Shown piece after piece: positions 20,401 through 28,252 of a stretch of DNA of 64,000 bases. The stretch is from Dokdonella_A sp046347015 (GTDB lineage Bacteria > Pseudomonadota > Gammaproteobacteria > Xanthomonadales > Rhodanobacteraceae), in the NCBI GenBank assembly GCA_046347015.1, contig JAXMHA010000016.1, positions 1 through 64,000 on the forward strand, in the 5' to 3' direction. The notes under the pieces were generated by a model. That model did not search any database, was not told the origin of the DNA, and saw only the letters and a list, made by a program, of their open reading frames with translations. The position numbers were made by a program, and so were the translations under genes. Numbering within the stretch: the stretch's first letter is position 1; every line of letters begins with the position of its first letter.

Positions 20401-21068
20401 ACCTCGCCTGTTACGGCAAGGTGGTTGGCGGCGGCCTGCCGATCGGCGTGATCGCCGGCCGGCACGAATGGATGGATGCGCTCGACGGGGGGCAGTGGCG
20501 GTTCGGCGACGATTCCCACCCGACGGTCGGGGTCACGTACTTCGCCGGGACGTTCGTGCGCCATCCGCTCGCGCTCGCGGCGGCCAAGGCCGTACTCGAG
20601 CACCTCCGCAACGCGGGACCGGAGCTGCAGGAACGGCTCACGGCAGGCACCGCACAGATGGCCGCCGAGATGAATCGCACGGCAGCGCGCACCGGCGCGC
20701 CGGTCGCGATCCGGCAATTCGCGTCGGTGTGGAAGCTCGTGTTCACCGAAGACCATCCGCTGCAGGACCTGCTGTTCGCGATGATGCGCAACCGCGGCAT
20801 CCACATCCTCGACAACTTCCCGTGCTTCATGACCACGGCCCACAGCGATGCCGATCGTGCCGCGATCGCGAGGGCATTCGCGGAGTCGATCGCCGAGATG
20901 CAGGAGGCCGGCTTCCTGCCACGCCGGCAGGACACGACGCGGAACGCGTTCGACGCCTCGCAGCCACCGATCGCCGGTGCACGCCTCGGCCGTGACCCCG
21001 ACGGACGGCCTGCCTGGTACATCCCGGACGCGCAGTCGCCGGGCAAGTTCGTGAAGGTCGACGCATGA
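14442..21068 (+). CDS. hybrid NRPS-PKS with aminotransferase: A-T-KS-AT-T-AMT
   Basis: A 2208-residue assembly-line protein. The adenylation domain (about 20-515) has YVMFTSGSTGGPKG. Hand alignment to GrsA gives the specificity code DAFWLGGTFK, a valine-type pattern. The first carrier site is Ser556 (FFELGGHSLL). The ketosynthase (about 614-1040) has Cys785 in NTACSTSL and both histidines (EAHGTATPLG, KSNVGHL). The acyltransferase has GHSVGEF (Ser1222) and RAFHSSMMDP, pointing to malonyl-CoA. The second carrier site is Ser1573 (IGLDSLSL). A Gln-rich linker leads to a class III, PLP-dependent aminotransferase (about 1740-2190) with Lys1993 in CYGKVVGGG. There is no condensation, KR, DH or ER domain. 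The expected product is a beta-aminated ketide of valine, that is a 3,4-diamino acyl thioester. ATG 14442 is preferred over GTG 14439. The gene overlaps the next by four bases. Confidence 0.93.
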   Translation: MENRLDTNSSGTEARLDDTVDRILAAVASRHPDRCAIIDGDDRVSYRTLAASAGRIAAALAEASINPGDIVALTLERSAEAITAMLGILAAGAGYLPLDASHPPARLSAALADANVRFIISHRADRELMPGSTAHQLAFEDLVLHPGESIVAEHGGGSPAYVMFTSGSTGGPKGVVVPHRAVIRLVCGVDYIDFGEAPRVLHAAPLGFDASTFEIWGALLNGGTIVVHRDRVTDGRALAAAISRHDVDIAWLTAALFNAIVDDDPRHLAGLKTLLTGGEALSVRHVRKVLAALPDTVLVNGYGPTETTTFAATYRIPRNLPPGIRSVPIGKAIARTTLHILDASGQPVADGAIGELHIGGDGVAIGYVGKPGLTAERFVPDPFAGGTARMYRSGDDVRRLPDGNLEFIGRRDGQVKLRGFRIETGEVESALKELPDVTDAAVLVRDDHGRGSRLVAYVVGKRAFVPDALRAALHEALPDFMVPSIVVPLPALPVTANGKLDRAALPAPLSGRPHLSVPFAEPNGRLERRVASVFAHLLGLDRVGRDDGFFELGGHSLLAVRAVAALAGDGAVPTIADFFRAPTVAALARVLEQGAAPQPRPARSDGTEPTEDSRKIAIIAMAGRFPGASDVEAFWRNLREGRESITRFDADQLDPSIPAEVRRDPDYVPSRGVLDDAAGFDAPFFGMTAREAELTDPQQRVFLELCWECLERAGHAPGSGGGPVGVFAGMHNATYFRNHVSTHPDAVARFGEFQVMLANEKDYLATRVAHRLDLTGPAVSVNTACSTSLVAICEAIDALRANRCRMALAGGVSITCPPASGYLRQDGAMLSPDGATRTFSADAAGTVFSDGAAVVLLKRLDDALADGDPVIAVILGAAVNNDGAGRASFTAPSSDGQSAVIAMALDDAGVDARSISYVEAHGTATPLGDPIEIDGLTRAFRRSTDATGYCAIGSLKSNVGHLVTAAGAAGVIKTALALAERTLPPTLHAGEALNPHIDFPRSPFVVNRMRRDWPAGNGPRRAGVSAFGVGGTNAHVILEEAPSRTPSEPSAGPHLLVLSARTPAALAAASSRLQSRLENGAPVDLGDVAFTLARGRKAFEHRAFVVAEDATDAVARLGASLRTNTPSANEVVFMFPGQGAQYPGMGRVLYATEPAFRTAIDACAEALAGELGSDLRERLFTADGAPSDETAFTQPAIFAVEYALALLWMDAGLRPAALVGHSVGEFVAAAVSGVMELHDAAVLVARRGRLMQAQPAGAMLSVRLPAGRLLARLPASLALAAENAPDACVVSGDIADVETLRIALTADGIACRPLAATRAFHSSMMDPVLAPFGAEVAGATLSPPSIPIVSTRTGAVLKDAEATSCDYWTRHLRESVHFSQAIATVLATPGSTLVETGPRSTLAGLARRQPAARGRTIVASLGDSVDRERGALLTAAGELWCAGLPLDPARFDHRANRRRICLPTYAFEHERYWLDALPASGIKDERASPLAAPSTAPMMPAADPRAALVATVTPPSDSPSMAAAPTTPAPVAAAASRLPTLIERLIAVFEDVSGQDFGNVDPAAAFVEIGLDSLSLTQVALQVSKAFGVKITFRQLMEDLASFGELAMHIDQHLPPDAAPATATVPATPAGAQGPLLQQVIQQQMDIMRQQLALLSQPAALSTASMTAPSPPAAMALAAAPIATDTAEARAPQRYDVAKAFGAIARIHSHTIELTDRQQARLDAFMRRYGERTARSKAYAAAHRPHLADPRVVNGFRPMLKEIVYPIVIERSRGSRLFDLDGNEYVDALNGFGMNLFGWQPDFVRDALHRQLDLGFEIGPQHPLAGEVAELICGITGSERAALCNTGSEAVLGTIRIARTVTGREKLVMFAGSYHGINDEVIVRAGKNLRSVPAAPGILANTSEHVLVLDYGSPESLEVIRAHADDIAAVLVEPVQSRRPDLQPREFLHELRKITRAAGTCLVFDEVVTGFRSHPRGAQHLFGVDADLACYGKVVGGGLPIGVIAGRHEWMDALDGGQWRFGDDSHPTVGVTYFAGTFVRHPLALAAAKAVLEHLRNAGPELQERLTAGTAQMAAEMNRTAARTGAPVAIRQFASVWKLVFTEDHPLQDLLFAMMRNRGIHILDNFPCFMTTAHSDADRAAIARAFAESIAEMQEAGFLPRRQDTTRNAFDASQPPIAGARLGRDPDGRPAWYIPDAQSPGKFVKVDA

Positions 21069-24000
21069 ACGAGCCTGCATCACCCGCACGCGTCGAGCAC
21101 GACCCGTTCGCCGGCGCCGCGTTGGCGCGGGTCGTACCTTCGACCGAGCCGCAGCGGGAAATCTGGCTCGCCTGCCGGTTGGGTCCGGAAGCCTCGCTGG
21201 CCTACAACGAAGCCGTGCGCCTCGATCTTCGCGGTGTGCTCGATGCCGACGCGCTGCGCGTGGCACTCGAGGCGCTGGTCGCGCGTCACGAAGCGCTGCG
21301 GGGAACCTTCGGGCCGGATGGCACCGAGTTCCTGATTGCCGAATCAGCCGAGCTGCCGTGGCGGGACGACGACCTGCGGGGTCTCGCCGCCGACGCCCGG
21401 GACGAGGCCTTGGCGATGGCGATGCGCGACGCCGTCACGACGCCATTCGATCTCGCGCGGGGTCCGTTGTTCCGCGCCCGGCTGCTGCGCCTCGCCGTGG
21501 ACCGACATGTGCTGGTGCTGGCGTCGCACCACGGCGTCTGCGACGGTTGGTCCTGGAGCGTGCTCGTCGGTGAACTCGCCGCGCTGTATCGCGCGGATGG
21601 AAGCAGCGACCTGGGAGCCGCCGACCGGTTTGGCGACTACGCCCTTGCCGAAGCGTCGACCGAAGCCGACTTCGGTCGCGAGGCGGACACGGCGTACTGG
21701 CTTTCCCGGCTGGCCGCCGCACCGCCGCCACCGGAACTTCCGGCGGACCATGCCCGCCCCCGCCGCCGTTCATTCGCGTCGGCCCGGATCGACCACGTGC
21801 TCGACGCCGGACTCGTCGCCGCGATTCGCGCCACTGGCGCCAGCCGCAAGGCCAGCTTCTTCGCCACCTTGCTCGCCGCGTTCGCAACGCTCCTGCATCG
21901 CCTCGGCGGACAGGACAACCTCGTCATCGGCGTGCCGTCCGCGGGACAGGCCGGAGGCGAACACCCGCAACTGGTCGGTCATTGCGTGCACGTGCTGCCG
22001 GTGCGCGTCGCCATCGATCCCTCGCGATCGTTCGGCGAGTTGCTCGACGGCGTGCGCCGCGAGGTCGTCGCCGCATTCGAGCACCGGCACGCGACGCTGG
22101 GAGGACTGTTGCGGCACCTGGCGTTGCCACGGGATCCGTCGCGGCTGCCGTTGACGGGCGTCCTGTTCAACCTCGACCAGGCACTCGACGAATCCGCGAT
22201 CGAATGGCCCGGGATCTCCTTCGATGTTACCAGCGTGGCCCGCACGCACGAGATCTTCGAACTGTTCGTCAACGCGGTGCAGGACCGCGGCACGCTGCGG
22301 TTAGAGTGCCAATACAACAGTGACCTGTTCGATGCGCAATCCGTCGCGCGCTGGCTCGCTGCATACGAAACCCTGCTGCGTGGCGCCGTCGCCGACTCCG
22401 GGACCGCGTGCGGACGGCTTCCCCTCGCATCGCCGGCGGCGCTCGCCGAACTCGCGGCATTGCAACCCGAGCCCGTTCCCCGGGAACGCGGCGTGCGCGT
22501 GGAGCAGGTGTTCTTCGCGCAGGCGGCGCGAACGCCGGAGCGGATCGCGGTGGCGTACGGCGATGTTGCCGTGAGCTACGCCGACCTCGAGGCCCGGGTG
22601 CGCGCAATCGCCTCCGCGCTGGTCGCGCGCGGCATCGGCGCCGGCGCGCGGGTCGGCATCGCACTCGATCGATCGCCCAACTTGCCGGCCGCGATGCTCG
22701 GCGTCCTTGCCGCCGGCGCAGCCTATGTGCCGATCGACCCCGCGTTCCCGGCCGACCGCATCCGTTTCATGATCGACGACGCGCACCTCGACGGCCTCGT
22801 CTCCGAATCGCGACTCGCTTCCGGCCTGCCGTTCCCGGCGGCACGCACGGTGCTGCTCGACGCGGGTCCGCTCACGGCGGCCATCGACCTGCCTCCACCC
22901 GGGGGGGACGACGCGATCGCTTACGTGATCTACACGTCGGGTTCCACCGGCACGCCGAAGGGAGTCTGCGTGCCGCATCGCGGCATCGTGAACTTCCTGG
23001 CCAGCATGGCTCGCCAGCCGGGACTCCGGAGCGATGATCGCCTGCTGGCGGTGACGACGCTGTCGTTCGACATTGCCGTCCTCGAGCTGCTGTTGCCGCT
23101 GTCGGTCGGCGCAGCCGTCGTGCTCGCCTCGCGCACGGATGCCGGCGACGGCCACGCGCTGGCGGCGCTGGTCGAACGGCACGACGTGACCATCATGCAG
23201 GGCACGCCCTCGAGCTGGCGGCTGCTGCTCGACGCCGGCTGGCCGGGGCGCGCCGGATTCAAGGCCTTGTGCGGCGGCGAAACGTTGCCACCCGACCTCG
23301 CACGGCGGCTCGTCGGCCATTGCACCGAAGTGTGGAACCTGTATGGTCCGACGGAGACGACGATCTGGTCGACGTGTGCGCGCGTCACCGATGGCGCCGA
23401 CGTCACGATCGGACGGCCAATCGACAACACGACGGTGTGGATCCTCGACGAAGCCAACGGCCCGCTACCCGTCGGCATGTCGGGGGAAATCGCGATCGGC
23501 GGCGCTGGTGTCGCTGCAGGTTACCTCGACCGGCCCGAACTCACCGGCGCGCGTTTCATCACCGATCCGTTCGCGTCGACGCCGGGCGCGCGCTTGTACC
23601 GGACCGGCGACCGCGGCCGCTGGCGCAATGACGGCAGACTCGAACACTTCGGCCGCCTCGACTTCCAGGTCAAGGTGCGCGGGCACCGGATCGAGCTCGG
23701 CGAAATCGAGGCGAACCTCGCGACGCACCCGGCGATCGACCGGGCGCTCGCGGTGGTGCGCGAGGACCGCCCTGGCGACCAGCGGCTCGTCGCCTACGTG
23801 ACGACTCGCACGGACGGAGTGGGTCCGGCGGAGCTCCGGACGCATCTCCGCAAGGCCCTGCCCGAGTCCATGCTGCCGCAGCACTTCGTCGTGCTCGACG
23901 CGATACCGCTGCTGCCGAACGGCAAGATCGACCGCAACGCACTGCCGGCGCCGAATGGTCCAGCGGGGCCCACGCGGGCGGCTTCGCGCGCGCCGACGGG

Positions 24001-26080
24001 CGCGACCGAGCGCCGCGTCGCCGCCATGATGGAAGACGTGCTCGCGCTGCCGGGCCTCGGCGCCGACGACGACTTCTTTGCGCTCGGCGGCCATTCGCTG
24101 CTGGCGGCGCAGCTGACGACGCGGCTGAATCGCGAGTTCGGCGTGGCGTTGTCGCTGCGCGCATTGTTCGACACCCCTACCATCGCGGGCCTCGCCGCGA
24201 CGATCGAGGGCGAAGGACAGAGCGCGAAGCCGCCTTCGATTCCACGACTCCCGGATCGCGAACGCGCACCGTTGTCACCCGCACAAGCCAGGTTGTGGGC
24301 TTTCGAACAGCTATATCCCGGCACTGTCGTCTACAACACGCCTTCCGCGCACCGGCTTGCCGGGCCGCTCGATGAGATGGCGTTCCAGCGCGCATTCGAT
24401 GCACTGGTCGAACGCCAGTCGGTTCTGCGCACGACGATCCGGATTGACGACCGGGAACCCGAGCAGCACGTCGTGCCTCCGTTCACGACGCCGTTGTTCC
24501 CGGCCGAGGACCTGTCCGCCGTACCCGCCGACCGACGGGATGCCGTCTTGATGGAACGCCTCGCCACCCTCGCCGACCAGCCATTCGACTTCGCGGTGGC
24601 GCCGCTGTTCCGTGCGCACCTCTTCCGCCTCGCGCCCGGGGACCATGTGTTGTTCTTCATGGCACACCACGTCATCTGGGACGGCTGGTCGTTCGATCTC
24701 TTCTACGCGGAGTTCGCGGAACTCTACGCGGCAATCCGCGCCGGTCGCACGCCGTCACTGCCGTCGCTCCCGGTGACCTACGGTGATTTCGCGGCCTGGC
24801 AGCGTGACCAGGCGTCCACCATGGAGTATCGGCGCCGGGTTCTGGAGCTGGCAGAGGACTGGCGCCAACGACTCGGGGTACGCGGCGCGCCGCATCCACT
24901 GCCGACCGACCGGCCGCGGCAACCCGGCGCCGTTGCCGCAACGAACGGGGGGATCGTCTGGTTCGCCGTCCCGAAGGCGGAAGCCGACGCGCTGCGCGCG
25001 CTGGCCGGTGATGCCGGCTGCACGCCATTCGTGGTGTTGCTCGCCGCTTTCTCCGTGCTGCTCCATCGCATCGTGCGCGACGGCCAGATCATCATCGCGA
25101 CGCCGGCCAGGATTCGAACGACAGTGGAAGTCGAGCAGGTGATGGGCCTCTTCACGCAGCTCCTGCCGATCCCGCTCGACATCGATCCCGCGCAGTCGTT
25201 CACCGACCTCGTGCGGACGGCCCGGCGCGTCGTGCTGGATGCATTCGCCGATCCGGCCATCCAGCTCGACGACATCCTGCGTGAACCGGGGCTGCGCGAA
25301 GCCGCCGGCGGGCCGACCCTGCACCAGGCACAGTTCTCGTATCAGGACGCGCGTGCCCGCAACAGCGACTGGGGCGGCCTCGAACAGCGGCAAGTTCCGA
25401 TCTTCCAGAGCGGCGCGGCCGAAGACCTGTCGCTGTGGCTGCTCGAGCATCCGGAAGGCATGATCGGCGGCGCAATCCACGACACGACGACGTTGGACAC
25501 CGCCACGGTCGAGCGCTGGGTCGCCGAATTCCGGACGCTGCTCGAGCGGGTCGTGGCCGATCCGATGCAAACGATCGCCTCGCTGGCGCGCGACTTCGAT
25601 GCCGGATCGATCGAGCCGCCGCAGGCCGGTACGATCCCCACTCGCGCCATCGTCGCGCATGCGACCGGCGCAACCGCCGCCGGTCCAACGACCCGGCCAA
25701 CGGGTCAACCGGACGCCCGACCATCACCGCCGACGCCGATCGAGCCGGACGCGGGCACCATTGCCGACCCTGCAACGGAAATGCAATCACCGGCAGAGCG
25801 GCTTCTCGCCGGAATCTGGATCGATCTCCTTGGCGTACCCGATGTCCGGCCCGACGACAATTTCTTCGACCTCGGCGGCCACTCGCTGCTGGCAGCCGCC
25901 ATGCTGGCGCGGGTCGAGAAACTGACACGGATCCGGCTCAACCTGCTGAAGGTGGCGAACGGAACATTGCGGGCGCTGGCCAGCGAACTTCCCGCGGATG
26001 GGACCGCTGCCCCCTCGGGCGGAGTCGGCGCGCGCTTGCGCCGGCTGTTCGGACGCGACGCGCAGAAGGACCCGGCGTGA
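21065..26080 (+). CDS. non-ribosomal peptide synthetase: C-A-T-C-T
   Basis: A 1671-residue NRPS. The first condensation domain has an intact HHGVCDG (about residue 153). The adenylation domain (about 470-960) has YTSGSTGTPKG, and its hand-read code is DILQLGLIWK, which equals the classical glycine code. The first carrier site is Ser1011 (FALGGHSLL). A second condensation domain with HHVIWDG (about 1200) is followed by a second carrier site, Ser1607 (FDLGGHSLL). This last module has no adenylation domain and there is no thioesterase. The last carrier may be charged by the glycine domain, by another enzyme in trans, or may hand the chain to the hydrolase-like proteins encoded next. It starts inside the stop of the upstream gene (ATGA), so it is translationally coupled. 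No phosphopantetheinyl transferase gene is in the window. Confidence 0.93.
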   Translation: MNEPASPARVEHDPFAGAALARVVPSTEPQREIWLACRLGPEASLAYNEAVRLDLRGVLDADALRVALEALVARHEALRGTFGPDGTEFLIAESAELPWRDDDLRGLAADARDEALAMAMRDAVTTPFDLARGPLFRARLLRLAVDRHVLVLASHHGVCDGWSWSVLVGELAALYRADGSSDLGAADRFGDYALAEASTEADFGREADTAYWLSRLAAAPPPPELPADHARPRRRSFASARIDHVLDAGLVAAIRATGASRKASFFATLLAAFATLLHRLGGQDNLVIGVPSAGQAGGEHPQLVGHCVHVLPVRVAIDPSRSFGELLDGVRREVVAAFEHRHATLGGLLRHLALPRDPSRLPLTGVLFNLDQALDESAIEWPGISFDVTSVARTHEIFELFVNAVQDRGTLRLECQYNSDLFDAQSVARWLAAYETLLRGAVADSGTACGRLPLASPAALAELAALQPEPVPRERGVRVEQVFFAQAARTPERIAVAYGDVAVSYADLEARVRAIASALVARGIGAGARVGIALDRSPNLPAAMLGVLAAGAAYVPIDPAFPADRIRFMIDDAHLDGLVSESRLASGLPFPAARTVLLDAGPLTAAIDLPPPGGDDAIAYVIYTSGSTGTPKGVCVPHRGIVNFLASMARQPGLRSDDRLLAVTTLSFDIAVLELLLPLSVGAAVVLASRTDAGDGHALAALVERHDVTIMQGTPSSWRLLLDAGWPGRAGFKALCGGETLPPDLARRLVGHCTEVWNLYGPTETTIWSTCARVTDGADVTIGRPIDNTTVWILDEANGPLPVGMSGEIAIGGAGVAAGYLDRPELTGARFITDPFASTPGARLYRTGDRGRWRNDGRLEHFGRLDFQVKVRGHRIELGEIEANLATHPAIDRALAVVREDRPGDQRLVAYVTTRTDGVGPAELRTHLRKALPESMLPQHFVVLDAIPLLPNGKIDRNALPAPNGPAGPTRAASRAPTGATERRVAAMMEDVLALPGLGADDDFFALGGHSLLAAQLTTRLNREFGVALSLRALFDTPTIAGLAATIEGEGQSAKPPSIPRLPDRERAPLSPAQARLWAFEQLYPGTVVYNTPSAHRLAGPLDEMAFQRAFDALVERQSVLRTTIRIDDREPEQHVVPPFTTPLFPAEDLSAVPADRRDAVLMERLATLADQPFDFAVAPLFRAHLFRLAPGDHVLFFMAHHVIWDGWSFDLFYAEFAELYAAIRAGRTPSLPSLPVTYGDFAAWQRDQASTMEYRRRVLELAEDWRQRLGVRGAPHPLPTDRPRQPGAVAATNGGIVWFAVPKAEADALRALAGDAGCTPFVVLLAAFSVLLHRIVRDGQIIIATPARIRTTVEVEQVMGLFTQLLPIPLDIDPAQSFTDLVRTARRVVLDAFADPAIQLDDILREPGLREAAGGPTLHQAQFSYQDARARNSDWGGLEQRQVPIFQSGAAEDLSLWLLEHPEGMIGGAIHDTTTLDTATVERWVAEFRTLLERVVADPMQTIASLARDFDAGSIEPPQAGTIPTRAIVAHATGATAAGPTTRPTGQPDARPSPPTPIEPDAGTIADPATEMQSPAERLLAGIWIDLLGVPDVRPDDNFFDLGGHSLLAAAMLARVEKLTRIRLNLLKVANGTLRALASELPADGTAAPSGGVGARLRRLFGRDAQKDPA

Positions 26081-26838
26081 GCGCGTTCACCCGCCCCCTG
26101 TACATCGATGCCACGGGCCGTGGCCTGTTCGCCGCGCTTCATCCAGCCGACGGGGAAACACGTTTCGGCGTGTTGGTCGTGCCGCCGTTGCTCCACGAGG
26201 CCGCCACCGGATACCGGTTGTTCGTCTTGCTGGCCGATGCGCTGGCGGCGCGTGGTGCCGCCGTACTGCGATTCGACTATCACGGCACCGGGGATTCGGC
26301 GGGCGACGACGAGACGTTCACGTTCGACGGTGCGCTGCACGATGCGAACCTCGCGCTGGATTGCTTGCGCAGACAGGTCGAAGGCCTGCCGGTCGTCATC
26401 CTCGGCGTGCGCGCGGGCGCGCTGATCGCGGCGCGCATCGCAACCGGGGAAGTGGCGGCATTGTGGCTGTGGCAGCCGGTTCTGGACGGGGCACGCCATG
26501 TCGAAGAGCTGGCCGGACAGGATCGCCTCGCATGGCGCGCGGCCTACGGCGGCAGCGATCCGCGCGATGGTTCGTTGATGGGCCATCCGATCGATTCCGG
26601 CCTTCCGCCGGCCCTGGCAGCGGAGAAGCTCGATCCGACACGTGGCCTCGTTGAACGGGCCGTCGTGCTCGACGCGGAGAGCCGGTTGCGGACATCGGCC
26701 GGCGCCATCGGCATCCCGCTGCCGCCCGATCTTGTGCAATGGGTGGAGGATCCCGAGATCACCATGGTCCGGGCGGCACCGGTCAGGATTGTCGCTGATC
26801 GACTCGTCGCCACGTTGAGGGAAGGCATCGCACCATGA
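26077..26838 (+). CDS. alpha/beta hydrolase, exosortase-A-associated hydrolase 2-like
   Basis: A 253-residue alpha/beta-hydrolase-fold protein starting with GTG inside the stop of the NRPS gene (GTGA). The strand FGVLVVPPLLHEAATGY and the segment AAVLRFDYHGTGDSAG are typical. The nucleophile elbow reads ILGVRAGALIA, so arginine stands where serine is expected. That is also the usual state of the hydrolase 2 family found beside exosortase A (TIGR03101). It may not be a classical esterase. Here it replaces the missing thioesterase by position, so release or transfer of the NRPS product is a fair but unproven guess. The next gene overlaps it by four bases. Confidence 0.75.
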   Translation: MSAFTRPLYIDATGRGLFAALHPADGETRFGVLVVPPLLHEAATGYRLFVLLADALAARGAAVLRFDYHGTGDSAGDDETFTFDGALHDANLALDCLRRQVEGLPVVILGVRAGALIAARIATGEVAALWLWQPVLDGARHVEELAGQDRLAWRAAYGGSDPRDGSLMGHPIDSGLPPALAAEKLDPTRGLVERAVVLDAESRLRTSAGAIGIPLPPDLVQWVEDPEITMVRAAPVRIVADRLVATLREGIAP

Positions 26839-27800
26839 CCCGCGGCTATCGAGAACATGCAATCGACCTGGGGGATGGCGTGTTCGGGATCGTCTGCGAA
26901 CCCGACCACGACGCTCCCACCGAAACGTTATGGGTATTGTTCAACGCCGGCTTCATCCACCGCGTCGGGCCGTTCCGGCTGTACGTCGCGCTGGCCCGGG
27001 GCTTGGCCCGGCGCGGAATCGCCTGCCTGCGATTCGACTACCCCGGAGTCGGTGACTCGATCGCGCGCACGTCACGCTCGACCCTCGAAACGACGACCCT
27101 GCTGCTGGACCGCGCGGCGGCCGCGACCGGCTGCCGGCGATTCGTCGTCGCCGGCGTCTGTGCCGGCGCGGACATCGGATGGACGATCGCGGCGAACGAT
27201 CCGCGCGTCGCCGGCCTCGCGATGATCGACGGCATCGCGCACGGCGAGGGATGGTTCCGCCTGGCCCGTCTTCGCGACGGTCTCGGCCGGCTGCCGTCAC
27301 GATGGCGCGACTGGTTGCGCCAAGTCGCGACCGTGCGCGCCGCAGCGGCCGGACCGCCTCGCGTCGCAATCCGCGAATGGCCCGCGCGGGGCGTGGAGAG
27401 GCGCCAGCTCAGCGCGATGCTGCAGCGCGGGTGCGAAGTCTTCGCGCTGTTCACTGGCGGCACATCCTACTTCCGCGACCGTCGACAGTTCGTGTCGACG
27501 TTCGGGCGGATGGCGCGATCATCGGCGGTGACGTTCGACTATTGGCCCAATTGCGACCACGACTTCCGCGATCCGGAATTCCGCGCCAAGCTGGTCGACG
27601 CGATCGTCGACTGGGCCGCACCGCGGTTCCTGCCGACACCCGGCAACCGGTCAGTTGCGGATCGTCAACCCGGTACTGCAGCAGTCCGGGCGAGCTTGGA
27701 TCGCGACGGGAGGGTCAGTGCGTTCGCATTTCGAGCAACACGTCACGCAACACGACCGCCTGGTTTTCGGTCGGACTGCGCGCCCCGTACACCAGCGTGA
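26835..27800 (+). CDS. alpha/beta hydrolase, exosortase-A-associated hydrolase 1-like
   Basis: A 321-residue protein whose first 260 residues have the alpha/beta hydrolase fold. TLWVLFNAGFIHRVGPFRLY and IACLRFDYPGVGDS are followed by the nucleophile elbow VVAGVCAGADIGW with cysteine in place of serine, as in the exosortase-associated hydrolase 1 family (TIGR03100). The likely acid and histidine lie near WPNCDHDFRD. The last 60 residues have no recognisable fold and overlap the oppositely oriented DUF488 gene by 86 bases. The true end may therefore be earlier, or a frameshift may extend the frame. It forms a pair with the preceding hydrolase, and both are coupled to the NRPS. Confidence 0.72.
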   Translation: MTRGYREHAIDLGDGVFGIVCEPDHDAPTETLWVLFNAGFIHRVGPFRLYVALARGLARRGIACLRFDYPGVGDSIARTSRSTLETTTLLLDRAAAATGCRRFVVAGVCAGADIGWTIAANDPRVAGLAMIDGIAHGEGWFRLARLRDGLGRLPSRWRDWLRQVATVRAAAAGPPRVAIREWPARGVERRQLSAMLQRGCEVFALFTGGTSYFRDRRQFVSTFGRMARSSAVTFDYWPNCDHDFRDPEFRAKLVDAIVDWAAPRFLPTPGNRSVADRQPGTAAVRASLDRDGRVSAFAFRATRHATRPPGFRSDCAPRTPA

Positions 27801-28095
27801 TGTGCTTGCGGCCAGCGGCTTCGAGCAGTGCTTCGAGCCGCGCATGTTGCCCGGGATCGGACAGTTCCTTCCGGTAGCGCTCGCGGAACGCATCCCAGCG
27901 CCCAGGATCGTGGCCGAACCAGTGGATCAGGTCGGACGTGGGCGCGAGTTCACGCTCCCAGGCATCGATCCCCATCTCTTCGCGACGGCAACCTCGCGGC
28001 CAGAACCGGTCCACCAGCACGCGAAACCCCTCGCCGGTGGCGGCGGGGTCGTACGCTCGGCGGATCGAGACACTCTTGCGGGCTCGCACTGTCAT
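27715..28095 (-). CDS. DUF488 (YeaO-like) family protein
   Basis: A 126-residue protein with the family motifs RVLVDRFWPRGCRREEMG, WERELAPTSDLIHWFGHDP and ITLVYGARSPTENQAVVL. These match the DUF488/YeaO family of small cytoplasmic proteins, whose biochemical role is not settled. The ATG at 28095 follows a gagga ribosome binding site and opens directly into the conserved domain; an upstream ATG at 28170 adds only an unconserved leader. Its 3' end overlaps the convergent hydrolase gene. Confidence 0.85.
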   Translation of the reverse strand: MTVRARKSVSIRRAYDPAATGEGFRVLVDRFWPRGCRREEMGIDAWERELAPTSDLIHWFGHDPGRWDAFRERYRKELSDPGQHARLEALLEAAGRKHITLVYGARSPTENQAVVLRDVLLEMRTH

Positions 28096-28252
28096 GGCTT
28101 CATCCTCGACAGCGACCCGCGGACTTCGATTCGGCCCGTCGGCCGCCATCCAATTTCCTGTACACGCCAATTATAAGCCCGCAACTGCACGCTGGCGCGC
28201 CGTTGCCGCTGACGCGGCGCTTTCCGCTTCGCCAGCACAGTAGAATGGCGGA

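Noticed and set aside
14673..20410. Several long minus-strand frames opposite the NRPS-PKS gene
   Set aside because: All lie antisense to well-conserved A, KS, AT and aminotransferase domains and show no family features.
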